Counted from the stretch's first letter, positions 1 through 9,012 are shown. The stretch is 64,000 bases of DNA from Vibrio gelatinilyticus (GCF_022836845.1 NZ_JAJNNZ010000009.1:1-64000), one strand, 5' to 3'. Notes: generated by a model from the sequence alone, not told the origin. Numbers and translations are program-made.

Positions 1-700
1 CGCGTTATCAGCCAGATCCACATCCGTCGCGCTCATTGCGCCAGTAATGACGGTGTCTTCGGTAACGCTGTCGGTTTTCGCCTCTGCGACTGGCGCGTCA
101 TTAGTGCCCGTCACGGTAATGGTCAGCGTGGTTTGCGCAGCTGCGTCGTGCTCGTCGGTGACGGTCACGGGGATCTCTAATACTAACTTCTCGCCTTTGC
201 CCAGGCTGTCGTACGAAGAGGCATCAAATGTATAACTGCCATCGGCATTGAACGTTAGGCCTTCTGCGGTGGATTCGGTGCTAAACACCAATTCAGCATC
301 GTCACCTAAGTCGACATCCGAAGCACTCACTACGCCCGTAATCACCGTGTCTTCGGTAACGCTGTCGGTTTTCGCCTCTGCGACTGGCGCATCGTTGGTG
401 CCAGTCACGGTAATGGTCAGCGTGGTTTGCGCCGTGGCGTTGTGCTCGTCGGTGACGGTCACGGGGATCTCCAGTACCAGCTTTTCATCTTTGCCTAAGC
501 TGTCGTACGAAGAGGCATCAAATGTATAACTGCCATCGGCATTGAACGTTAGGCCTTCTGCGGTGGAATCGGTGCTAAACACCAATTCAGCATCGTCACC
601 TAAGTCGACATCCGAAGCACTCACTACGCCCGTAATCACCGTGTCTTCGGTAACGCTGTCGGTTTTTGCGTCTATAGTAGGCGCGTCATTATCAGCAACA
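1..700 (-). repeat. 294-bp tandem repeats inside the adhesin gene
   Basis: The same block (marker GTGTCTTCGGTAACGCTGTC, plus strand) starts at 53, 347 and 641, an exact 294-bp period (98 codons). The copies are nearly identical at nucleotide level, so the array can expand or contract by recombination. More copies probably lie beyond position 1. Confidence 0.9.
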
Positions 701-1425
701 ATATCAATTTTTGCTTTGGTTGTGGCAGTAGCACCATCATCATCTCGAATGGTGACATCTAATTCGACTTGGCCATTAAAGTGCTCATTTGGAATAAATG
801 TGTAGGACCCGTCAGAGTTTTCGACAAGGGTACCATCGGTACCTGTATACGTTACGGAGTCAAATAAAACACGGCCATCGACGTCTATCGAGTTTGCTAG
901 CAAATCATCGGTTGTGAAGGTAAGGGTTTCATCTTCTAGGATGCTGAAATTGGTGTCACCAGCAACAGGCGCCGCATTCCCAAAGACATCTAACAGGGAT
1001 AAAGATTGAGACGTCGTGAGCCCTTGTTTTTCTAACGGTGTAGTATCAAATTGAGTGGTAGCTATCGTCTCTTCACCACTTCGTTCAACACCAAAAGACA
1101 AAGTAACACTCGAACCAATAGCAGAACCTGCGGCGGGAGCTTGCTCTTCCAGTTGGGTCGGATCTTGTCCATCTTCAATTTGTGCAATAATGTCATCGAC
1201 ATCAATATCGAGGTCTGTTTCTAGGTCAACATCCTTTAATTCACCGTCTTCAGTGACGAGCAAAATAGCAAGTTCGTCGTCTAAGTTTAGGTTGTCTACT
1301 TTGGTAATTACGACATCCCCCACACGAGGAGGAATACCGTCTTCTAGAACTCTAAGATTACCGTTTGCATCTAAAACCAAAGTTCCTGAAACTGTATTAA
1401 ACCCAAATTGAGACAAAACGCTCAT
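1..1425 (-). CDS. LapA-type giant biofilm adhesin, N-terminal part (partial; runs off the window)
   Basis: The minus strand is open from the ATG at 1425 to the window edge (about 475 residues). The first ~130 residues look like the retention module of LapA/BapA-type adhesins, which plugs the outer-membrane channel and holds the adhesin on the surface. Residues 95-98 read PAAG, the (T/P/A)AAG site cut by LapG-type proteases. After a linker, cadherin/VCBS-like repeats of 98 residues begin; each carries the motifs GTNDAP and SVTEDTVITG and is acidic and Asp-rich, as expected for calcium-binding extracellular repeats. No Cys was seen. The protein should be exported by the LapBC system at 16930-23073, whose lapG and lapD would control its release. 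Total size and the C-terminal RTX secretion signal lie outside the window. Confidence 0.88.
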   Translation of the reverse strand, partial: MSVLSQFGFNTVSGTLVLDANGNLRVLEDGIPPRVGDVVITKVDNLNLDDELAILLVTEDGELKDVDLETDLDIDVDDIIAQIEDGQDPTQLEEQAPAAGSAIGSSVTLSFGVERSGEETIATTQFDTTPLEKQGLTTSQSLSLLDVFGNAAPVAGDTNFSILEDETLTFTTDDLLANSIDVDGRVLFDSVTYTGTDGTLVENSDGSYTFIPNEHFNGQVELDVTIRDDDGATATTKAKIDIVADNDAPTIDAKTDSVTEDTVITGVVSASDVDLGDDAELVFSTDSTAEGLTFNADGSYTFDASSYDSLGKDEKLVLEIPVTVTDEHNATAQTTLTITVTGTNDAPVAEAKTDSVTEDTVITGVVSASDVDLGDDAELVFSTESTAEGLTFNADGSYTFDASSYDSLGKGEKLVLEIPVTVTDEHDAAAQTTLTITVTGTNDAPVAEAKTDSVTEDTVITGAMSATDVDLADNA

Positions 1426-1631
1426 TATTCACTCCTTGAATTACTTAACCCTAGCTGGGAAGTAGTGTCATCACTGACCGTATATTTTTACTAAGTTAAT
1501 CGACGATGATTGAAACTAGATTTAATTCGCCAACTCGAATGATTTGTTTTACTTATAGTTCAGTACCTTACTATCAAATTTACTATCAAATGTGAAGAGC
1601 TCTATACAGCTAATTTCTGTGAGTCTCAAAA

Positions 1632-1662
1632 ACGAAAAAAGTCTCGCAATAACGAGACTTTA
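1632..1662 (-). terminator. Rho-independent terminator of gltS
   Basis: Read on the minus strand, AAAGTCTCG and CGAGACTTT form a 9-bp stem with a 6-base loop, followed by a run of T. It starts about 20 bases after the gltS stop codon. The rest of the 1426-1680 gap is the adhesin upstream region, in which I see no clear promoter. Confidence 0.85.
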
Positions 1663-1680
1663 GGTGAAGGGTAGAAGTGG

Positions 1681-2907
1681 TTACCCGATGAAAGAAATAT
1701 AACCCTGAAGTATTATCAAATTAACAATATCAATGAAGAAAGCTCCCACAATTGGAACCACCATAAACGCTTGTGGAGATGGTCCAAATCGATTAACTAA
1801 TGAGCCCATATTCATTACGGCTGTTGGCGTTGCACCAAGACCAAACCCGCAATGCCCTCCAACTATAACCGCGGCATCATAGTTTTGCCCCATAACCTTG
1901 AACGTTACATAATAAGCAAAAATACCCAATACCACAGATTGCACAGCCAAAATAACAAGAAACGGTATGGCTAAATCAAATATATTCCAAAGCTTGAGGC
2001 TCATCAAAGCCATCGCTAAGAATAGTGATAATGAGACAGTACCTAGGATATCTACCGTTTCGGCATCAACTTTATAGCTCTTAGTCACTTCAAAAATATT
2101 GGTAATGAAAACGCCGATAAATAGGGCGTAAACAAAATCAGGTATCATCAACCATTTAATATCAAAACCATTGACCCACTCTTGAATATACTTAGCCCCT
2201 GTAACACAAATCAGCAGAACAAACAGGATTTCGATGACCTTCTTAGCCGTCACTCTGTCTTTTTCGTATTCATTATATGTAACCAGTTCAGGAAAGCGTT
2301 CGTGCGTGTCATTGCCTTTACCGTATTCAGATTCAAAGCCGTGCTTATTAATCAGTTTTTGTGCAACCGGACTGCCTATGATGCCACCAATAATAAGACC
2401 GAACGTTGCTGAGGCCATTGCGATTTCTAACGTATTGGTTAACCCATAACTTTCATTAAACGTTTGTGCCCAAGCCGCGCCAGTACCATGTCCACCTGAA
2501 AGGGTAATAGAACCAGCAATTAATCCCATTAAAGGCTCTAGCCCCAATACGCTGGCCAGACCAACACCTACACCATTTTGAATGATGATATAAACCGAAG
2601 CTATTGCCAAAAATACAAAGACCTTTGCACCGCCTTTTGCCAACTGAGTATAATTTGCAGCTAGACCAACCGTACTAAAAAACATCAGCATAAATGTCTT
2701 TTGTAATGGCAACGAAAACTCCAAAGTCACGCTATTGAAGTGTAAAACCGTAATCAAAAAAGCAACAATTAGCCCGCCGACTATCGGCTCTGGAATGTTG
2801 TACTTCTTAAATATGGGGAATTTGCTATTAATTAGATGACCTAAAAATAAAACGCCAATAGCAATCAAGAATGACTCTAACGCTCCGACTGAAATTGTAT
2901 TGTTCAT
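1681..2907 (-). CDS. gltS: Sodium/glutamate symporter GltS
   Basis: A 408-residue inner-membrane protein that imports glutamate with sodium. It follows the GltS family along its length: IPEPIVGGL near the N-terminus, the family motif SGGHGTGAAW in the first half and its counterpart GGHCGFGLGATPTA in the second, and VPIVGAFFIDIVN near the end. About ten hydrophobic segments are visible. I chose the internal ATG at 2907 over the upstream one at 2934, because AGAGG lies at the right distance before it and the E. coli protein (401 residues) starts at the equivalent place. It is a single-gene unit with its own terminator. Confidence 0.93.
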   Translation of the reverse strand: MNNTISVGALESFLIAIGVLFLGHLINSKFPIFKKYNIPEPIVGGLIVAFLITVLHFNSVTLEFSLPLQKTFMLMFFSTVGLAANYTQLAKGGAKVFVFLAIASVYIIIQNGVGVGLASVLGLEPLMGLIAGSITLSGGHGTGAAWAQTFNESYGLTNTLEIAMASATFGLIIGGIIGSPVAQKLINKHGFESEYGKGNDTHERFPELVTYNEYEKDRVTAKKVIEILFVLLICVTGAKYIQEWVNGFDIKWLMIPDFVYALFIGVFITNIFEVTKSYKVDAETVDILGTVSLSLFLAMALMSLKLWNIFDLAIPFLVILAVQSVVLGIFAYYVTFKVMGQNYDAAVIVGGHCGFGLGATPTAVMNMGSLVNRFGPSPQAFMVVPIVGAFFIDIVNLIILQGYISFIG

Positions 2908-3112
2908 ATAACCTCTGTATTCTGCTTTGCTCATCTTCCCTAATGAGGTTAGGTTCTAAGTAATTAGTGTAGTCGTTATCAGTTTGTAGGAAAAAAAATA
3001 TCCCTAATAGTTACCTTACGTACTATAAATTTGACACTGAAAGAGTGTTCGAAAAGGACTTGCAAGAATGATAATGCAGAAGAATTAATCGACTTTACTT
3101 TGTTGAATTAAC

Positions 3113-3139
3113 TACACTAAAGAAGACCCGTTTAGTGTA
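3113..3139. repeat. Perfect 9-bp inverted repeat ahead of the broken metallopeptidase gene
   Basis: TACACTAAA and TTTAGTGTA flank a 9-base spacer, ending 7 bases before the ATG at 3147. It could be an operator or a leader hairpin; there is no T-run, so it is not a typical terminator. Confidence 0.55.
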
Positions 3140-3146
3140 CCATAAA

Positions 3147-3890
3147 ATGAAGAAAACACCTAAACCGTCGCAAGGTGGCAAGAAGCAGGCAGCTACTGGA
3201 GCAAAAATGTCGAATATTTCTATAGCAGCTTTGTCTGTAATCCTTTTGCTTTCCGAACTCAACATCCAAAACAGTTACGCGAGTATTGCGTTCTCTTACC
3301 TTCCAACTAGAAGCGAATCTGAGGAGTCAGCTCAAAGCCAAATCAAGTCTAGTGAAGTCGCGATGTTAACTCAGGATCTGTCTCAAGAATACTTCCCTTT
3401 TAAGAAAACCCTATTGATACAATATGGGGGATAGGACGGTCCACTTTATGATCGTTCAGCAAAACAAGCTGCTATTGATACACTTTTGCATACCATACTG
3501 CATGAGATAGGGCATGCTTTTGTCAATGAGTTCGATATAGCTATCTTAGGAAAAGAAGAAGATGCGGTAGATAACTTCGCTGCAATAATCATACTAAATC
3601 ACATTGAAAGTGGCGCGGATATTGTGATTAGTGCAGCGGATATGTTTGCTTTTGAGTCTGAGGATAAGCCTGAATACTATGAAGCTGGTGAGTATATAGA
3701 TGAACACAGTTTTGACCTACAGCGTTACTTCTCTACATTATGCTTGGTTTATGGTAGCGATCCTGAGACACATTCAAACTTATCAGAAGAAATAGAGCAA
3801 GAATACCGAGCCGATAGAAGAGGATTCTGTGTGGAGCTGTTTAATATGAAAAATAGAAATTGGCATCGAGTGCTATCTTCCGCCTTATGA
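3147..3890 (+). pseudogene. Broken DUF4344-type metallopeptidase gene
   Basis: Two open stretches in the same frame are separated by an in-frame TAG at 3432-3434. The first encodes a hydrophobic signal-like segment (residues ~21-45) and a domain ending in IQYGG. After the stop, the frame continues DGPLYD and then, almost at once, the zinc motif HEIGH (HExxH), then GKEEDAVDNFAA and a C-terminal part with DEHSFDLQR and LVYGSDP. These are hallmarks of DUF4344 putative metallopeptidases. Relatives have GG-E/D-DGPLYD followed by roughly 25 more residues before the helix that leads to HExxH, so this copy seems to carry both a nonsense codon and a short internal deletion. The intact C-terminal half could still be made from an internal start, but I see no good ribosome site. 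Confidence 0.72.
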
Positions 3891-3915
3891 GTTCTATTTC
3901 TATAGATGAGCAACA

Positions 3916-3950
3916 ATTGGTGAGCATTTACACTGTAAACACCCACCAAT
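3916..3950. promoter_or_regulatory. parS2 site centred in a 35-bp palindrome
   Basis: TTTACACTGTAAA at 3927-3939 matches the ParB2-binding consensus of Vibrio chromosome 2 (NTTTACANTGTAAAN). It is flanked by ATTGGTG and CACCAAT, giving a longer imperfect palindrome between two convergent genes, which may also act as a transcription barrier. Confidence 0.85.
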
Positions 3951-3955
3951 ACTGA

Positions 3956-4834
3956 CTATTTATCGAGTGCAGTTTTCGCGATTGCTTTCATCAAAACAGA
4001 AGTATCGGAGCGCCCTTCCCCGTTTTCAGAAAGTTCTTGATAATTTTCGATGGTTTGCTTGGCTAATGGTAAAGACATACCCAATCTATCTGCCTCATCA
4101 AGGCAAAAACCCAAATCTTTAATCATCCAATCAATCGCGAATCCAAAATCATACTTATCTTGGGCCATTGTCTCTGCGCGATTTTCCATCTGCCAAGAAC
4201 CAGCAGCACCATTTTTCAAACAATTCACTAAGGAGGGGATATCAAGTCCACTCTTCTGAGCCAACAGGAGCCCTTCAGATAGACCCGTTAGCACACCAGC
4301 AATACATATTTGATTCACCATTTTCGCACGCTGACCTTGCCCTGCACGCCCCATAAGTACGCTGGACTTAGCATACGCGTTAAAAACCGGCTGGAGTGCA
4401 TCAAATGTACTTTGCTCACCACCACACATAATCGTTAATACACCATTCTCAGCGCCCGCTTGTCCGCCAGATACAGGGGCATCCATAAAGTGGACGTTTT
4501 TTAGCTCGGCAAAAGCCTCTAATTGTTCTGACAATACTGCAGATGTCGTCGTATGGTCGACAAGAATAGAACCTGGCTTCATAAATTCAAGAGCACCAAG
4601 TTCCGAAGTGGTCATCTGTTTTACGTCATCATCATTTCCAACACAAACAGCCACTACATCGGCATTCGCAACACAATCAGCGACGCTACTAGCAAATGAA
4701 CTACCAAACTCGTCAGCCCATCGCTTGGCTTTACTAGTCGTGCGATTGTAAACCGTAACATCAAAACCAGCTTTAACCAGATGTCCTGCCATTGGGTATC
4801 CCATGACGCCCAATCCAATAAAACCCACTCGCAT
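3956..4834 (-). CDS. NAD(P)-dependent beta-hydroxyacid dehydrogenase (3-hydroxyisobutyrate dehydrogenase family)
   Basis: 292 residues, the usual family length. The N-terminus carries the Rossmann motif GFIGLGVMGYPMAGHL. The substrate-binding motif MDAPVSGGQAGAENG lies near residue 120, and the catalytic-lysine region GQGQRAKMVNQI lies near residue 165-175. The C-terminal all-alpha domain follows. The family oxidises 3-hydroxyisobutyrate, or reduces tartronate semialdehyde or succinic semialdehyde; the substrate cannot be fixed from sequence. GGAG lies 11 bases before the ATG. There are no operon partners; the upstream gap holds an origin-like half-site at 4980-4996. Confidence 0.88.
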   Translation of the reverse strand: MRVGFIGLGVMGYPMAGHLVKAGFDVTVYNRTTSKAKRWADEFGSSFASSVADCVANADVVAVCVGNDDDVKQMTTSELGALEFMKPGSILVDHTTTSAVLSEQLEAFAELKNVHFMDAPVSGGQAGAENGVLTIMCGGEQSTFDALQPVFNAYAKSSVLMGRAGQGQRAKMVNQICIAGVLTGLSEGLLLAQKSGLDIPSLVNCLKNGAAGSWQMENRAETMAQDKYDFGFAIDWMIKDLGFCLDEADRLGMSLPLAKQTIENYQELSENGEGRSDTSVLMKAIAKTALDK

Positions 4835-4979
4835 GCTTTAATCTCCATTAGTTGATGATGTTATCGAACTTTAGGCTCTCACAGATTACGGTACGTTGAC
4901 AATGTTTAATTGGCTGTATAAAAAGCCTTAGTGATCAGTCGGTCGCCTAAGGTTCTATATTAAAAACCTATGGGTGTAA

Positions 4980-4996
4980 CCGGAACAATGATCAAG
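4980..4996 (-). promoter_or_regulatory. Origin-type half-site CTTGATCATTGTTCCGG
   Basis: On the minus strand these 17 bases are identical to the left half of the 24178-24207 palindrome and close to two elements in the origin (9567-9583, 9639-9655). It lies about 145 bp upstream of the dehydrogenase gene and just past the yeeN terminator. RctB binding is an inference. Confidence 0.5.
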
Positions 4997-5026
4997 AGAG
5001 ATTATTCTTTAGCTACTTATTTGGGT

Positions 5027-5056
5027 ATAAAAAAAGCCGGCTAATAAAGCCGACTT
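5027..5056 (-). terminator. Rho-independent terminator of the yeeN-like gene
   Basis: On the minus strand GTCGGCT and AGCCGGC form a 7-bp stem (one G-U pair) followed by seven T. It lies 20-45 bases after the stop codon. Confidence 0.8.
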
Positions 5057-5075
5057 TTCAATCTTCAGAACAGAA

Positions 5076-5792
5076 TTAGAGTTCCGCGTTGTGATATACC
5101 TGCTGAACGTCATCACAATCATCCAACAGGTCAAGGAATTTCTGGAACTTCTCTTGGTCGTCTGCGCCAATTGCGGTGTGCGTTTGAGGTACGAAGGTGA
5201 TTTCTTCAACGTCTAATGTGAGCTCTGGGTACTCAGCATTCAAAGCAGTTTTTACCTTGAAGAACTCTGTATGGGGTGCAAATACAGTGATAACACCGTC
5301 TTCCAACTCAATATCAGTGACATCAACATCAGCCATCATTAGTGCTTCGAGAACGGCTTCTTCGTCTTCACCTTTAAATTGGAAAACAGCCTGATGCTCA
5401 AACATATGTGCAACAGTTCCTGGGCTACCAATTTTCGCACCCGTCTTAACAAAGCACTGGCGAACATCTTGGAAAGTACGATTACCGTTATCAGTTAAGC
5501 AGTCAACAATAACGCTTGCGCCACCAGGAGAGAATCCTTCATAACGAGCTGGCTGGTAATCTTCACCGCCACCGCCTGTCGCTTTGTCAATCGCCTTGTC
5601 GATAACATGAGCTGGTACTTGATCTTTCTTTGCCTTAGCAATTAGATGCTTAAGCGACAGGTTCATATCAACGTCTGAGCCGCCATTTCTCGCACACATG
5701 TAAATTTCTTTACCGTATTTTGAGTAAACTTTAATTTTTGCGCCTTGAGTTTTTGCCATTGAGGCCTTGCGCACTTCAAAACTTCGTCCCAT
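5076..5792 (-). CDS. yeeN: YebC/PmpR-family protein, YeeN type
   Basis: 238 residues, the same length as E. coli YeeN, and similar throughout: MGR start, [83 protein letters not shown], and the end [12 protein letters not shown]. The family (TACO1/YebC) has three alpha/beta domains. Members were long annotated as DNA-binding regulators; recent work links YebC proteins to translation of proline-rich stretches, so the role here is open. The upstream ATG is kept because MGR opens the family. Monocistronic, with its own terminator. Confidence 0.9.
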   Translation of the reverse strand: MGRSFEVRKASMAKTQGAKIKVYSKYGKEIYMCARNGGSDVDMNLSLKHLIAKAKKDQVPAHVIDKAIDKATGGGGEDYQPARYEGFSPGGASVIVDCLTDNGNRTFQDVRQCFVKTGAKIGSPGTVAHMFEHQAVFQFKGEDEEAVLEALMMADVDVTDIELEDGVITVFAPHTEFFKVKTALNAEYPELTLDVEEITFVPQTHTAIGADDQEKFQKFLDLLDDCDDVQQVYHNAEL

Positions 5793-5900
5793 TGGGATGT
5801 TCTCTCTAATTCAATTTGACGAGCTGATTTTATCAAAACAGCGCCGCAATTCAATGATTGTGGTCGAATCTAGTTGCCAGTTCAGCAATAAATCTAAATA

Positions 5901-6113
5901 TTAGTTCACACCCATGATCTTTTTGTACTTTGAAACACATTGTTCGAACCATTCTTTTTCAGCTTCGTTTAATAGTTTTGCTAATTGTGTGCTGATGGCT
6001 TCCGGTCCAATCTTTGCTTCTTTGATCTGCCAAACAATATACGACGCTTGTTTATCGATCTCGATTCTGTTTTTGTCTTCAGGGGGGAGTAGAGATAGGT
6101 TGTAGGGCTTCAT
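5901..6113 (-). CDS. Small conserved Vibrio protein (DUF3283-like)
   Basis: 70 residues, soluble, charged, mostly helical. The pattern NLSLLPPEDKNRIEIDKQAS, IKEAKIGPEAI and EWFEQCVSKYKKIMGV matches what I recall of the short DUF3283 family found in Vibrio. No catalytic motif is seen and the function is unknown. The start ATG at 6113 has a GAAAG-type ribosome site. Confidence 0.65.
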   Translation of the reverse strand: MKPYNLSLLPPEDKNRIEIDKQASYIVWQIKEAKIGPEAISTQLAKLLNEAEKEWFEQCVSKYKKIMGVN

Positions 6114-6224
6114 TATCTTTCACTAGTAACGTTTATTTTTGTTTACTATATCACAAGCTTTAGACAATCATGCACTCACAAGGGTGGACAACTGCCACCC
6201 TACTTTATTTCGATTCACTGTGGT

Positions 6225-6431
6225 TCAATGAATAATTCCAAGCTCCCTAGCTTCCTCAAGTGAAAGGCCACTTTCTCTGATTTCCTTTAATGCTTCAATT
6301 CGACGACGAGCTTCAGCCGATTTTACTTGCTTTTTCGGCCGAGTATCTACAGATTGCTCAAGAGTTTCAGAAGCATCCCAACTGTTAGCGATCGATGTCA
6401 TTTCATCATGATTAATCGAATTTATCGACAT
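6225..6431 (-). CDS. Small hypothetical protein next to rctB
   Basis: 68 residues from the ATG at 6431, chosen because a strong GGAGG lies 7 bases before it; a longer reading from 6476 lacks one. The protein is acidic at the N-terminus with a basic patch (RPKKQVKSAEARRRIEALKEIRESG) and ends EEARELGIIH. That basic helical segment suggests nucleic-acid or protein contact, but I do not recognise a named family with certainty. It lies downstream of rctB in the same direction, separated from it by a terminator. Confidence 0.7.
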   Translation of the reverse strand: MSINSINHDEMTSIANSWDASETLEQSVDTRPKKQVKSAEARRRIEALKEIRESGLSLEEARELGIIH

Positions 6432-6654
6432 GTTACCTCCAAACAAAACTTCGCTAGGACAGGTCATCTTTAGCAAACGTAATTTTAATTGTTAAGACCA
6501 ACAGTGTCAGAATGTGATGATGACGATATTTCAGAATATTCGTGTATGGAAGGCTAATAAATGTCTTTGAAATGTAGTCAAGTGCGAAGTACATTGAGCG
6601 GATTACTCACCGAAAACACAACATGATCTAAATCATTTTTCAGTTACTCCTTTC

Positions 6655-6671
6655 CTTGATCATCGTTTCGA
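6655..6671 (+). promoter_or_regulatory. Degenerate origin-type half-site downstream of rctB
   Basis: CTTGATCATCGTTTCGA matches CTTGATCATTGTTCCGG at 14 of 17 bases and is followed by another GATC. Binding by RctB is inferred only. Confidence 0.35.
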
Positions 6672-6688
6672 GATCTATTCTTTAGACC

Positions 6689-6717
6689 AAAAAAAAAGCG
6701 AGCTCGAAAGAGCTCGC
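6689..6717 (-). terminator. Rho-independent terminator of rctB
   Basis: On the minus strand a perfect 8-bp stem, GCGAGCTC and GAGCTCGC, with a 4-base loop, is followed by nine T. It lies about 175 bases after the rctB stop. Confidence 0.9.
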
Positions 6718-6890
6718 AAAAAATATCAGAATGAATGTAACAATATGAGCCAATCTATATATTTCATTAGAAAGGACAAAAGGTTGTCTATTCGGAATTG
6801 ATACTACGCAACCAAGGCGCCATCTATGTCAGTGAATTGTCAGCGTTATTTCGAAAAAGAAACAAGTTTTAAATAAGTGTAACAAGTCTT

Positions 6891-8861
6891 TTAAACTGCG
6901 ACTTCATCAAGCACTCTAAATACGGTCTCGTCAAAATGTCCCAGGTAGACCTGTTTACACACTTTCTTGCGTACTGCCAATGCAGAAATTAATCGCTCTA
7001 TCGACAAATGTTTGTTTTCACTACGGCTATTATAAAGTTCGATCAGACGGCTCAATGTCTCATAGTTGACTGGATTGTCATCAACACGTAGCCAATCTAG
7101 CTTCTCTAGGAGCTCTGTACACTCGTTTTTAATCGAATTGTACGGATGACCTGTCATTGCGGATAAAGCCGTTATACTGCGCTCTAGAGCCTCTGTAGAG
7201 GTATATTTCGATAACACTATCGTGATTTCATCGGCATTTATTTCAACTAAGTGTTTACGAAGTTTAACGCGACGTCCCAAATTACCTCTTGGGGAAGGCG
7301 CTTTACGTTGGATTGGTTCAAATTCACCATCAATGACACTAGATAACTCGTCAAGTCGCTTTTTAGAAACTAATTCATGACGCAACGGATTTGGTAGCGT
7401 TGGAGCCATATTTCTTTTACCAGCGTTAGTCGTCCTAGCTCGGGAGTAACGCAAAACTTCCTCTACATCACACTTAATATCAACTTCAAAGTCACTGACT
7501 TTGCTTTGATCATCAAGTTTGGTCAGTGTCAAATGATAGCCCCATAGATTAACGACAAACAGCTCTTCGGATCCTTTCCCATCTGAGAGTTTTCTCAGTT
7601 CACGTAGAAGATCCATTGAGAAACGGCGCCATTCTATGTTTCGAGCAAGCTTTTGATTCAATTCCGTTAGTAACATTTGATCGGTGTGGCGGCGTGACAT
7701 ACGACTACGGAAATAGGAATACAATTGAAACACTAAAGTGTGTTGCTTTAGAATTTCGGGTGGAAATAGGAAAAAATAATCGCGCGTTAATAATTCTTCG
7801 TAGAATGATGGTTCCCATACCAAAATATAGAGATTAGGTTTGATCTTTATCTCGCCATCAGCACCTTCTCGTGGAGCTTCTTCTGAAGCAGTGATTGTTC
7901 TGGCCAAGAATCTGAAACGATCACTTTTAAAACCTTCTGGCATGTTTTCGCTTAACCAACGTCCCGTCAATTCATGTAACTGAAAGTCAGTGAATTCAAT
8001 TCTGTCAATACTATCTCTGATTGAATCGCGTGCTGGCCCGCTGTCTTTCTTGCCTCTCAAAGACAGTATGTCGGTGATGTATAACGGAGTTTTATTAGGT
8101 ACTTGTTTAGCGTCTAGATGATACTCTTCGTGATGATGATCATGATATTGAACCGTTAACGTAAAGAGTGCAAACAAGGTCATTAGATCGTCGACGGTCA
8201 TAATGTTTTTCGATGATCTTGTTTCGATCACAGCACGGGTACCAGAAATAGAAACCATTGACTTTTGGTAACTTTTTCGTGTTCTTGGTGGCGCTAACGC
8301 TTGATCGATAATACCGGCCCAGTTGGTAGGAGAAACGATAAATTGATCCGCTTCGTCTTTCATCGCCGGTGGTGTATACAGACCGTGCTCGTTTAGAAGC
8401 CTTTTGTTAACTTGAGTTTGAGCAAGGGCTTTAGATTTTTTTTTCTTTTCCGATAACTTGACCGATTCAGTAATTAAGCTTGTTGCGCCAAGTGCAGAGA
8501 CAAGTTGATTTGGATTCACGAAGCGATGCAACATCGTTTTGCCAGCGAGGCCTTCTTCAAATTTGACTGGATGTTGAGTAAACAAGCCAATATTAACGGC
8601 TGAGCGAAGTCTTTGTTGAACTGCCGCTCGAGTTAATTGTCCGTCTGTTGCATCGATCAGCTCTGTTGTTGATACGTAACCATCTTTACTGGAAAAACCT
8701 CGTAACGAAATAAGGTTCAGAAGTTCAATGATACTTTTGGTTACGCCTTTGAAGTGTTGATATTGCTCGATCCAATCAACAGCAGTTTCGGTGACAGCAA
8801 ATAAATGGCCACCTTTGTGATCCCGAGGGGACTCGATCAATATTTTTTCTAGAGTGGTCAT
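6891..8861 (-). CDS. rctB: Chromosome 2 replication initiator RctB
   Basis: 656 residues, very close to the V. cholerae RctB length (658). RctB is specific to Vibrionaceae: it binds 12-mer iterons to open and activate the chromosome 2 origin, and 39/29-mer sites that restrain it. Visible features are an N-terminal winged-helix-like region (TRAAVQQRLRSAVNIGLF, residues ~75-95), central winged-helix domains that resemble plasmid Rep proteins, and a basic region around SPRGNLGRRVKLRKHLVEI (~525-545). The start ATG at 8861 has only a weak ribosome site and overlaps a GATC. A 29-mer-like sequence at 8882-8911 sits where the promoter should be, which fits autorepression. The origin lies immediately upstream. 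Confidence 0.96.
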   Translation of the reverse strand: MTTLEKILIESPRDHKGGHLFAVTETAVDWIEQYQHFKGVTKSIIELLNLISLRGFSSKDGYVSTTELIDATDGQLTRAAVQQRLRSAVNIGLFTQHPVKFEEGLAGKTMLHRFVNPNQLVSALGATSLITESVKLSEKKKKSKALAQTQVNKRLLNEHGLYTPPAMKDEADQFIVSPTNWAGIIDQALAPPRTRKSYQKSMVSISGTRAVIETRSSKNIMTVDDLMTLFALFTLTVQYHDHHHEEYHLDAKQVPNKTPLYITDILSLRGKKDSGPARDSIRDSIDRIEFTDFQLHELTGRWLSENMPEGFKSDRFRFLARTITASEEAPREGADGEIKIKPNLYILVWEPSFYEELLTRDYFFLFPPEILKQHTLVFQLYSYFRSRMSRRHTDQMLLTELNQKLARNIEWRRFSMDLLRELRKLSDGKGSEELFVVNLWGYHLTLTKLDDQSKVSDFEVDIKCDVEEVLRYSRARTTNAGKRNMAPTLPNPLRHELVSKKRLDELSSVIDGEFEPIQRKAPSPRGNLGRRVKLRKHLVEINADEITIVLSKYTSTEALERSITALSAMTGHPYNSIKNECTELLEKLDWLRVDDNPVNYETLSRLIELYNSRSENKHLSIERLISALAVRKKVCKQVYLGHFDETVFRVLDEVAV

Positions 8862-8881
8862 GATTAGATCTATATCACATT

Positions 8882-8911
8882 GTCCGTAAAACCGATATCA
8901 GTCCTAAAGAG
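8882..8911 (+). promoter_or_regulatory. 29-mer-like RctB site over the rctB promoter
   Basis: GTCCGTAAAACC opens like the 39-mers (ATCCGTAA-CT) and is followed by a shortened middle and CAGTCCTAAAGAGG. It lies 21-50 bases before the rctB ATG. In V. cholerae a 29-mer at this place mediates RctB autorepression; here it is assigned by similarity and position. Confidence 0.5.
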
Positions 8912-8914
8912 GAT

Positions 8915-9012
8915 AAAGAAAAAAAGATCATAAATAAAGAAAAAGTTGTTGCTCTAAATAAACTGATCTATTTGTTTATAATGATCTAAATTGATTATGT
9001 GATCTAATGATC
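8915..9012. other. AT-rich, GATC-containing stretch: probable DNA unwinding element
   Basis: The stretch is strikingly A/T-rich with GATC at about 8926, 8964, 8982, 9001 and 9008. It adjoins the iteron array on the rctB side, the position of the unwinding element in V. cholerae oriCII. Repeated TGATCTA words would expose ATC-type single-stranded motifs when melted. Confidence 0.65.

Larger units (their letters stand above)
6432..6890. other. Gap between rctB and the 68-residue protein
   Basis: About 460 bases without a gene. It holds the rctB terminator (6689-6717) and an origin-like half-site, CTTGATCATCGTTTCGA at 6655-6671, with GATC sites close by (6624 and 6671 areas). I see nothing else I can name. 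Confidence 0.6.

Noticed and set aside
47..1411. Plus-strand open frames rich in Val, Ser and Thr
   Set aside because: They are the antisense of the repetitive adhesin gene; the minus strand reads as a coherent retention module and repeat protein.
2182..2449. Plus-strand frames across gltS
   Set aside because: They lie opposite a complete, conserved symporter gene and have no family features.
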